Below, one piece after another: positions 6,905 through 11,404 of a stretch of DNA of 11,404 nucleotides. The stretch covers positions 1 to 11,404 of the forward strand of contig PNOO01000060.1 of NCBI GenBank assembly GCA_013824905.1, given 5' to 3'. Each line of letters starts with the position of its first letter. Position 1 is the first letter of the stretch. This DNA is from Syntrophus sp. (in: bacteria) (GTDB lineage Bacteria; Desulfobacterota; Syntrophia; Syntrophales; UBA5619). The notes beneath the pieces are model-generated. The model had not been told where the DNA came from, made no database searches, and saw only the letters and a list, made by a program, of their open reading frames with translations. The position numbers and the translations under genes were made by a program.

Positions 6905-6925
6905 CTTCCGGTGGGAGGCGACCGT

Positions 6926-6941
6926 ATGACGGGGGCGTCAT
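6926..6941 (+). other. Small perfect hairpin between the SDR and thioesterase genes
   Basis: ATGACG and CGTCAT flank a GGGG loop, giving a 6-bp perfect stem in the 76-base gap. There is no T tract, and the next gene has its own strong ribosome binding site (AAGGGAGG at 6967-6974). It may be a stabilising or processing hairpin, or an operator-like palindrome; function is unknown. Confidence 0.25.
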
Positions 6942-6980
6942 CCGTAGGCCCCGTCTTGTGGATGAGAAGGGAGGAAAAAG

Positions 6981-7484
6981 ATGGATGGAAAAAGGGTCAG
7001 GGAAAGCAGCGTCGTGATGTCCCAGCTGATGAGCCCTCAGGATGCCAACATTGCCGGGAATGTCCATGGAGGGGTGATCATGAAGCTGATCGATACCGCG
7101 GCGGGTGTCGTTGCCATCCGACACGCGAGATCCAACTCGGTCACCGCCTCCATTGATCGGCTGGATTTCCATCATCCCGTTTTTATCGGAGATTTCTTAA
7201 CCCTTCTGGCTACTTTGAACTTTGTAGGAACCACCTCCATGGAAGTGGGCGTCCGCGTGGAGGCGGAAAATCTCATTACCGGCGAAAGACGCCATACGGC
7301 ATCCGCGTATCTGACCTATGTGGCCCTGGGCGGAAACGGCCGGCCCATGCCGCTGCCCTCTCTGATCCTGGAGACGGAGGAGGAAATGCGGCGAAACAGA
7401 GAGGCGAAAGCCAGAAGGGAAACCCGTCTTACCGAAAAAAAGAAAGAAAAGGCCTGCCAGCTCAAGGCGGAGAACTGTCCGTGA
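6981..7484 (+). CDS. Hotdog-fold acyl-CoA thioesterase (YciA/BFIT-like)
   Basis: The protein hydrolyses acyl-CoA thioesters to free acid and CoA in the cytoplasm. Near the N-terminus it carries the family pattern MSPQDANIAGNVHGGVIMKLID: N23 and H29-G30-G31 begin the hotdog helix and D38 is the probable catalytic acid. SVTASIDRLDFHHPVFIGD and a later GERRHTASAYLTYVAL strand complete one hotdog domain by about residue 115. At 167 residues it has a single domain plus a strongly charged tail (about residues 128-165, rich in E, R and K) likely to be helical. The start has a strong ribosome binding site, AAGGGAGG at 6967-6974, six bases before ATG. It is last in the + strand cluster and faces the MFS gene. 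The acyl substrate cannot be told. Confidence 0.88.
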   Translation: MDGKRVRESSVVMSQLMSPQDANIAGNVHGGVIMKLIDTAAGVVAIRHARSNSVTASIDRLDFHHPVFIGDFLTLLATLNFVGTTSMEVGVRVEAENLITGERRHTASAYLTYVALGGNGRPMPLPSLILETEEEMRRNREAKARRETRLTEKKKEKACQLKAENCP

Positions 7485-7574
7485 GTCCGGGTCGAGATTT
7501 TTTATATGACGACCTGGATCCGGTGCGGGCAGGGTTTTTGCGTCATTCTTCCGTCGCAGACTTCCACTTCTTGT

Positions 7575-8750
7575 TCAGAGTCCCATCGTAGGACACTGTG
7601 AGGATGCCCGGCCTTGCGGGGCGAGTGCCGTTGCAAAGCCGACGCCGATCAGACCAATGCCCGCGATCGCGAACACCGCTTCATACCACCCCGCATCCAC
7701 CAGCCACCCGAATGCGGCGCTGCCGATCGATAGTCCTCCGAAAAGACTAAAGGCAAACAGTGAAAACGCCTTTCCGCGGGAGGTTGCACTGATCTCCGTA
7801 CCCCGGAGCTGCAAGGTCGTATGCAGTGATGCGTACCCGAGCCCCATCGCCAACATGCCGACGGCGAACACCGGCATCGGCCAGCGAGGGATAAACGCCA
7901 GATAGGATAAGCCCATCAGCAGGCCTCCCGCGATTGCCAGTGTATTTTCAGAGAACCGGCGCCGGATCCGGCCCATCAAAAGGCCGCTCGTCATCATACC
8001 GATGCCGAAGAGGGCGATTAACATGCCGACCGTGAACTGGTCGAGGTTGTAGCGATGGATCCCAAAGGAACCGAAGTAGGTCATTCCACCCCACAGCAAA
8101 AAGCCCTGAAGAAAAACGGCGGCATAGACGAATAGGGCGCGGCGATTGCGGAGGAGATCGATATAGCGGTCGACGCAGGCCGCTGTCTCGCCCGTAGTTC
8201 GGGTGTCCAGTCGCCACAGGAAGACAAGAGGAATCAGCGCCAATGTCGCATTCCCTATGAGCATCAGCCGCCACGATACGAAATAGGCGATGGTGCCGCC
8301 GATCGACGCGGAGAAGGCTATGGCTGCAGAGTTGATCGCTGCAAAGCGGCCGAGCACCAACTGACGGCGTTCATACTCAACTGTGTCTCCGATGAATACC
8401 AGGGTCAGGGGTAACACCGCACCTGCCAGGGCCCCGGCCAGCAGGCGGACGAGGATGAACTGCCAGGTCGTGATTGTGAGGGCGGAGAGGATCGTGCAGA
8501 TGCAGAAACCAACACCCGCCGCCCGTACCACCGCAATCCGCCCCAAGCGGTCCGAAAGGGGGCCGTAGAAGAGCTGTCCTGTGCCGTAGGCAAGGGAGTA
8601 GGTCGTCATCGCCAGTCCGATGGTGCCGGGAGAAGATCCCAGTGAATTCGAAATGGATGGCAGAACCGGCGCCAGGATCCTGATATCGACCGCCACCAGA
8701 AAGGAGAGAATGAAGAGGAGTGCAAGAGGGCTCATAGGGCGGATACACAT
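7575..8750 (-). CDS. Major facilitator superfamily transporter, drug/proton antiporter type
   Basis: This inner-membrane transporter has about 12 hydrophobic segments. The first, SPLALLFILSFLVAVDIRILAP, is followed by the MFS motif A loop YGPLSDRLGR between TM2 and TM3. ASIGGTIAYFVSWRLMLIGNA around TM5-TM6 is typical of 12-TM antiporters such as Bcr/CflA and related efflux pumps. A short cytoplasmic loop (LDTRTTGETAACVDRY) separates the halves. From the chosen ATG at 8750 it has 391 residues. AAAAAGGA directly abuts this ATG, an unusually tight spacing. ATG 8735 and an upstream in-frame ATG at 8810 are alternatives, the latter adding a polar N-terminus. It converges on the thioesterase gene with a 90-base gap holding no clear terminator. 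The substrate is unknown; its promoter is divergent from the PerR-like gene, so control by peroxide stress is possible. Confidence 0.88.
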   Translation of the reverse strand: MCIRPMSPLALLFILSFLVAVDIRILAPVLPSISNSLGSSPGTIGLAMTTYSLAYGTGQLFYGPLSDRLGRIAVVRAAGVGFCICTILSALTITTWQFILVRLLAGALAGAVLPLTLVFIGDTVEYERRQLVLGRFAAINSAAIAFSASIGGTIAYFVSWRLMLIGNATLALIPLVFLWRLDTRTTGETAACVDRYIDLLRNRRALFVYAAVFLQGFLLWGGMTYFGSFGIHRYNLDQFTVGMLIALFGIGMMTSGLLMGRIRRRFSENTLAIAGGLLMGLSYLAFIPRWPMPVFAVGMLAMGLGYASLHTTLQLRGTEISATSRGKAFSLFAFSLFGGLSIGSAAFGWLVDAGWYEAVFAIAGIGLIGVGFATALAPQGRASSQCPTMGL

Positions 8751-8829
8751 TCCTTTTTCTATTTCATCGTCAAGAGTACGGAGGCTCTTTCCACCTCCGG
8801 GACAGAACATACGGATTTACCCGCCGGAT

Positions 8830-8849
8830 CGCGGAGAGGGGTTTCCGCG
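8830..8849 (-). other. Inverted repeat in the 5' leader of the MFS gene
   Basis: CGCGGA at 8830-8835 and TCCGCG at 8844-8849 form a 6-bp stem with an 8-base loop. It lies in the predicted untranslated leader of the MFS message, just downstream of its -10 box. It may affect leader structure or be an operator; no known family is recognised. Confidence 0.25.
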
Positions 8850-8872
8850 TCGATGTCCGTTCAGGCAGGGGC

Positions 8873-8901
8873 AGTATCGCGGAATCGTGTTCTCATGTCA
8901 A
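8873..8901 (-). promoter_or_regulatory. Sigma-70-type promoter of the MFS gene
   Basis: On the minus strand a perfect TTGACA (plus-strand 8896-8901) is followed after 17 bases by GATACT (plus-strand 8873-8878), four of six matches to TATAAT. Transcription would start near 8866, giving a leader of about 115 bases to ATG 8750. Confidence 0.6.
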
Positions 8902-8946
8902 GGAGGCTTCCCCTGAAAGGTGATTTTATCGTGCCATAAAAACTCC

Positions 8947-8975
8947 TTGACAGTCCGGAATTGATACGTTAATCT
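8947..8975 (+). promoter_or_regulatory. Sigma-70-type promoter of the PerR-like gene
   Basis: A perfect TTGACA at 8947-8952, a 17-base spacer and TAATCT at 8970-8975 form the promoter; the -10 keeps the key T, A and final T positions. Transcription would begin near 8982, so the message has a very short leader: about 9 bases to ATG 8991 or 21 to ATG 9003. The sequence TAATCTG recurs at 8982-8988, and TTGATACG sits in the spacer at 8961-8968. Confidence 0.62.
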
Positions 8976-8985
8976 GAAGTCTAAT

Positions 8986-8999
8986 CTGGAATGGTTCCG
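8986..8999 (+). promoter_or_regulatory. Candidate autoregulatory operator, shared with katA
   Basis: CTGGAATGGTTCCG contains the imperfect palindrome GGAATGGTTCC and spans the first start codon of the PerR-like gene. It matches 12 of 14 bases of CTGGAATCATTCCG upstream of the catalase gene (9509-9522). A regulator bound here would sit just downstream of the predicted transcription start, a common place for repression. Binding is inferred. Confidence 0.4.
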
Positions 9000-9476
9000 A
9001 AAATGAAACAGATCACCAAAGAAGGGCTTGTCCGGCAACTCAGAGAAAAGGGGTTCAAGATCACCCCCCAGCGGAGGGCGATTATCGAGGCTCTGGTCGA
9101 TAACAGGCCTCTTCATCCCGGCGCTCATCTGATTTTCGAGGAGGCGAAGAAGAAGACCAAGAGTCTCAGTTTGTCGACGGTGTACGCGACGATGGGCGAA
9201 TTTTCCCAGCACGGCCTCGTCAAATCCCTCGAGTTTGACCGGATGGACAACCGTTACGAGGGCAATCTCGACGAGCATGTCAACCTCATCTGTAAACGCT
9301 GCGGAAGGATCGAAGATTACCCCCTGCCTGCGCTCATCGAACCCAAAGAGATTGCCGGAAAAATGGGATTTCGGGTCATGGATGCGAGGATGGAGTATTA
9401 CGGGTTTTGCCGGGACTGTGTGACAAACCAGTCGGATCTTCCCGGCGGGAGGATGAGGAGAAACCGGAAATCCTGA
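8991..9476 (+). CDS. perR: Fur-family regulator, PerR-like peroxide sensor
   Basis: The 161-residue protein has an N-terminal winged helix (KGFKITPQRRAIIEALVDN, then SLSTVYATMGEFSQHGLV as recognition helix, residues 60-77) and a C-terminal metal and dimer domain. Two CxxC pairs, C101/C104 and C140/C143, should hold structural zinc. Aligned to Bacillus subtilis PerR, H42, H96 and D109 match the regulatory H37, H91 and D104, while D85 and H93 are replaced by E90 and N98. Retaining Asp at the D104 position and placement directly before a catalase gene favour peroxide sensing over iron uptake control. It would repress katA and itself when metal-bound and release DNA after histidine oxidation. ATG 8991 is given as the start; ATG 9003 is equally possible because neither has a strong ribosome binding site. 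A basic tail (GGRMRRNRKS) ends the protein. Confidence 0.85.
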   Translation: MVPKMKQITKEGLVRQLREKGFKITPQRRAIIEALVDNRPLHPGAHLIFEEAKKKTKSLSLSTVYATMGEFSQHGLVKSLEFDRMDNRYEGNLDEHVNLICKRCGRIEDYPLPALIEPKEIAGKMGFRVMDARMEYYGFCRDCVTNQSDLPGGRMRRNRKS

Positions 9477-9499
9477 AAAAAGGGAGATTCTCTTTTTTT
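9476..9499 (+). terminator. Candidate intrinsic terminator after the PerR-like gene
   Basis: Starting at the last base of the stop codon, an A-rich arm and GGGAGA fold onto TCTC and seven T residues (9493-9499). The best pairing has about ten pairs including two G-U, with an ATT triloop. The A-run/T-run symmetry suggests activity in both directions. The stem is AU-rich and moderately weak, but it separates the regulator from the catalase, which has its own promoter. Confidence 0.5.
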
Positions 9500-9508
9500 A
9501 CGTTTCAC

Positions 9509-9522
9509 CTGGAATCATTCCG
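9509..9522 (+). promoter_or_regulatory. Candidate PerR operator upstream of katA
   Basis: CTGGAATCATTCCG holds an 11-base palindrome, GGAATCATTCC, with perfect 5-base arms, ending two bases before the katA -35 box. The same sequence with two changes occurs at the start of the PerR-like gene (8986-8999). Directly after it comes GTTTGATACG, and the combined TCCGG-T-TTGATACG also recurs as TCCGG-AA-TTGATACG at 8954-8968. Neither resembles the TTATAATnATTATAA box of Bacillus. Confidence 0.42.
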
Positions 9523-9524
9523 GT

Positions 9525-9554
9525 TTGATACGATGTCTCAGATCAACATATATT
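9525..9554 (+). promoter_or_regulatory. Sigma-70-type promoter of katA
   Basis: TTGATA at 9525-9530 (five of six matches) is separated by 18 bases from TATATT at 9549-9554 (five of six). Transcription would start around 9561, leaving a leader of about 29 bases with a strong ribosome binding site AAAGGAGG at 9577-9584, five bases before ATG 9590. Confidence 0.58.
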
Positions 9555-9589
9555 TCAAACCAATCCAATAATTTGTAAAGGAGGTTCCC

Positions 9590-11050
9590 ATGAAGAATTC
9601 AAAAAAACTGACTACCAGGGCCGGCGCACCTGTTGTCGACAACCAGAATGTCTTGACCGCCGGGCCGCGGGGGCCGCAACTCCTGCAGGATGCCTGGTTC
9701 CTGGAAAAACTGGCCCATTTCGATCGGGAGGTGATTCCCGAACGACGGATGCATGCCAAAGGATCAGGCGCCTACGGCGCCTTTACCGTGACCCATGACA
9801 TCACCAAGTACACTCGCGCCAAGATCTTCTCCAAGATCGGCAAGAAGACCGACTGTTTCCTGCGCTTCTCCACCGTCGCCGGCGAGCGTGGGGCCGCCGA
9901 CGCCGAGCGGGACATCCGGGGCTTTGCCATGAAGTTCTACACCGAGGAGGGCAACTGGGACCTGGTCGGCAACAACACGCCGGTCTTCTTCCTGCGAGAT
10001 CCTCTGAAGTTTCCCGACCTCAACCACGCCGTAAAACGGGATCCCCGTACCAACATGCGCAACGCCAAAAACAACTGGGACTTCTGGACCTCGCTCCCGG
10101 AGGCGCTCCACCAGGTCACCATCGTCATGAGCGACCGGGGCATTCCCGCCACCTACCGCCACATGCACGGCTTCGGCAGCCACACCTTCAGCTTCATCAA
10201 CAAAAAGAACCAGCGCTTCTGGGTCAAATTCCACCTCAAGACGCAGCAGGGGATCAAGAACCTGACCGACCAGGAGGCCGAGGCGCTCGTCGGCAAGGAC
10301 CGGGAAAGCCACCAGCGGGACCTCTACGAGAGCATCGAGAAGAAGGACTTCCCCCGCTGGACCCTCTCTGTCCAGATCATGCCGGAGAAGGAGGCGGCTG
10401 CTCTCCCCTACAACCCCTTCGACCTCACCAAGGTCTGGTATAAAAAGGATTATCCCCTGATCGAGGTGGGGGTCCTGGAGCTGAACAAGAACCCGGAAAA
10501 CTATTTCGCCGAGGTCGAACAGGCCGCCTTCAATCCGGCCAATGTCGTACCCGGCATCGGTTTTTCGCCCGACAAGATGCTCCAGGGGAGGCTCTTCTCC
10601 TACGGCGATGCCCAGCGCTACCGCCTCGGCGTGAACCACCACCAGATCCCGGTCAACGCTCCCCGCTGCCCGTACCACAGCTTCCACCGTGACGGTGCGA
10701 TGCGGGTGGATGGCAACTACGGAAGCACCCTCGGCTATGAACCCAACAGCTACGGTGAGTGGCAGGAGCAGCCCGACTTCTCCGAACCGCCGCTGAAGCT
10801 GGAGGGGGATGCGTATCACTGGAATTTCCGCGAGGACGATGACGACTACTTCACCCAGCCCGGCAAGCTCTTCCGGCTGATGAGCCCTGCGCAAAAGAAG
10901 GTCCTCTTTGAAAACACCGCCCGGGCGATGGGCGATGCGCCAAAGATGATCAAGGTTCGCCACATCGGCAACTGCCTGAAGGCCGATCCGGCCTACGGTA
11001 AGAGGGTGGCCAAGGCGCTGGGGATCCCGCTGAGCGATGTGCCTAAATAG
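9590..11050 (+). CDS. katA: Monofunctional haem catalase (small-subunit, clade 3 type)
   Basis: This 486-residue enzyme converts hydrogen peroxide to water and oxygen, normally as a haem b tetramer in the cytoplasm. The N-terminal LTTRAGAPVVDNQNVLTAGPRGP is typical of small-subunit catalases. The distal histidine is H55 in RRMHAKGSGAYGAF, and the distal asparagine lies in DLVGNNTPVFFLRDP (N128/N129). The haem-ligand tyrosine is Y338 in RLFSYGDAQRYRLGVNHHQIPVN. Length and motif order are complete, and there is no large C-terminal domain of the KatE type. The start is certain because of the strong AAAGGAGG ribosome binding site. There is no signal peptide. The PerR-like gene upstream and the shared promoter motifs suggest induction by peroxide. 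Codon use is very C/G-biased at third positions (runs of aac, ctc, gtc), more so than the flanking genes, as expected for a highly expressed protein. Confidence 0.97.
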   Translation: MKNSKKLTTRAGAPVVDNQNVLTAGPRGPQLLQDAWFLEKLAHFDREVIPERRMHAKGSGAYGAFTVTHDITKYTRAKIFSKIGKKTDCFLRFSTVAGERGAADAERDIRGFAMKFYTEEGNWDLVGNNTPVFFLRDPLKFPDLNHAVKRDPRTNMRNAKNNWDFWTSLPEALHQVTIVMSDRGIPATYRHMHGFGSHTFSFINKKNQRFWVKFHLKTQQGIKNLTDQEAEALVGKDRESHQRDLYESIEKKDFPRWTLSVQIMPEKEAAALPYNPFDLTKVWYKKDYPLIEVGVLELNKNPENYFAEVEQAAFNPANVVPGIGFSPDKMLQGRLFSYGDAQRYRLGVNHHQIPVNAPRCPYHSFHRDGAMRVDGNYGSTLGYEPNSYGEWQEQPDFSEPPLKLEGDAYHWNFREDDDDYFTQPGKLFRLMSPAQKKVLFENTARAMGDAPKMIKVRHIGNCLKADPAYGKRVAKALGIPLSDVPK

Positions 11051-11085
11051 CCACAGCGCCGATCCGGCGGGGCCTATGCAAAGGA

Positions 11086-11109
11086 GGGTTTGCCCGAACA
11101 GGGCAACCC
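11086..11109 (+). terminator. GC-rich hairpin after katA, possible terminator without T tract
   Basis: GGG-t-TTGCCC at 11086-11095 pairs with GGGCAACCC at 11101-11109: nine pairs, one bulged T, loop GAACA. No run of T follows (CCCTGAAAAG), so if it ends transcription it is non-canonical or Rho-assisted. It may instead protect the 3' end of the katA message. Confidence 0.42.
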
Positions 11110-11141
11110 CCCCTGAAAAGAGTGGTTCGGGATTAAAGTTT

Positions 11142-11185
11142 CTTGCCGGTTTTTCCGAAAAACATCTTGAGCGGCTTGCCGGTTT
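11142..11185 (+). repeat. Short direct repeat CTTGCCGGTTT, two copies 33 bases apart
   Basis: CTTGCCGGTTT occurs at 11142-11152 and 11175-11185, both followed by similar TTCCG/CCGG sequence. Spacing of 33 bases (about three helical turns) could suit a regulator binding one face of DNA, but the sequence may also be chance. Confidence 0.35.
11149..11163 (+). promoter_or_regulatory. 15-base palindrome, operator-like, upstream of the last gene
   Basis: GTTTTTC-C-GAAAAAC has perfect 7-base arms around one central base. It ends three bases before a plausible -35 box (11167). A symmetric AT-rich palindrome at this place resembles a dimeric regulator site; which protein binds is unknown. Confidence 0.35.
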
Positions 11186-11195
11186 CCGGTAGAAA
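11167..11195 (+). promoter_or_regulatory. Weak candidate promoter for the terminal secreted-protein gene
   Basis: TTGAGC at 11167-11172 and TAGAAA at 11190-11195 with a 17-base spacer each match the consensus at four of six positions. It would give a leader of about 55 bases to ATG 11257. Confidence 0.3.
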
Positions 11196-11256
11196 ATATT
11201 GTTGGGATGTCACCAACGGCTTGGAAGGCGAGATCATGGGAAGGAAGAGGTTGGAT

Positions 11257-11404
11257 ATGAAAAAGATTTTGCGGACAATCGTCCCGGCCTGCCTGATCGG
11301 CCTTTTGGGCATCTGGCCGGGCGCAGTTTTTGCCCTCAGTCCCGAGCAGGTGATCGCCCTCAAGAAGGCCGGGGTCAGCGAAGAGACGATCCGGCTCATG
11401 ATCC
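11257..11404 (+). CDS. Secreted protein of unknown function (N-terminal fragment)
   Basis: The gene runs off the end of the window. The product starts with MKKILRTIVPACLIGLLGIW and PGAVFA, a clear Sec signal peptide with an AVFA|L cleavage site near residue 26. The mature part begins LSPEQVIALKKAGVSEETIRLMI. Such a short 'PEQV-x-L-KKAGVS-ET-I' helix pair follows the signal in many small periplasmic or outer-membrane-associated proteins that I associate with Desulfobacterota; no enzymatic role is known to me. ATG 11257 is preferred to in-frame ATG 11236 because AAGGAAGAGG at 11241-11250 lies six bases before it. The 206 bases between katA and this gene contain only the hairpin, palindrome and repeats listed separately. 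Confidence 0.7.
   Translation, partial: MKKILRTIVPACLIGLLGIWPGAVFALSPEQVIALKKAGVSEETIRLMI

Noticed and set aside
7485..7574. Possible bidirectional terminator between the thioesterase and MFS genes (ATGACG...CGTCAT, short T runs)
   Set aside because: The 6-bp arms are separated by nearly 30 bases and the T runs do not follow a stable stem on either strand.
9764..10963. A 399-codon minus-strand open frame opposite katA
   Set aside because: The katA frame carries all catalase motifs. The antisense frame is an artefact of strong third-position C/G bias and has no recognisable domain or ribosome binding site.
11133..11399. An 88-codon minus-strand ORF at the right end, ending in a lysine- and glycine-rich repeat-like tail
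   Set aside because: It runs antisense to a gene with a convincing signal peptide and ribosome binding site. Its tail reflects the palindrome and direct repeats in the DNA.

Overview
The window looks like chromosome from a GC-rich, Gram-negative, probably anaerobic or microaerophilic bacterium. Desulfobacterota (the former Deltaproteobacteria, Syntrophus/Geobacter-like relatives) fits best. I infer this from a secreted TctC binding protein with a Sec signal, a PerR-type Fur regulator next to a small-subunit catalase, and a terminal secreted protein starting 'SPEQVIALKKAGVS', a style I associate with that phylum. No rRNA, tRNA, CRISPR array or insertion sequence is visible.

Bases 1-7484 (+ strand) read as one catabolic gene cluster. 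In order it holds the C-terminus of a TctA membrane subunit, LeuC-like and LeuD-like hydro-lyase subunits, a TctC periplasmic binding protein, a dehydrogenase of the D-malate/tartrate (DmlA/TtuC) branch of the isopropylmalate dehydrogenase family, an FGGY-family kinase, a possible 36-residue protein, an SDR oxidoreductase and a hotdog acyl-CoA thioesterase. The simplest reading is a tripartite tricarboxylate transporter (TTT) importing a dicarboxylate or substituted malate. The LeuCD-type enzyme would hydrate or isomerise it, and the DmlA/TtuC-type enzyme would oxidatively decarboxylate the 2-hydroxyacid. Maleate or citraconate going to D-malate or D-citramalate and then to a 2-oxoacid is a concrete but unproven hypothesis. 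The roles of the kinase, SDR and thioesterase are not settled. Intercistronic hairpins lie before the dehydrogenase and before the kinase, so the cluster may be split into segments.

Bases 7575-8750 (- strand) encode an MFS exporter convergent with the thioesterase gene. It is transcribed from a recognisable promoter divergent from the next gene.

Bases 8947-11050 form a peroxide-defence pair: a PerR-like Fur-family regulator, a candidate terminator, then a monofunctional haem catalase with its own promoter. Two motifs are shared between the two upstream regions, a near-palindrome CTGGAATnnTTCCG and a TCCGG-TTGATACG block. Neither matches the classical PerR box, so they are candidate operators. 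The window ends with the start of a short secreted protein of unknown function, preceded by a 15-base palindrome and a plausible promoter.
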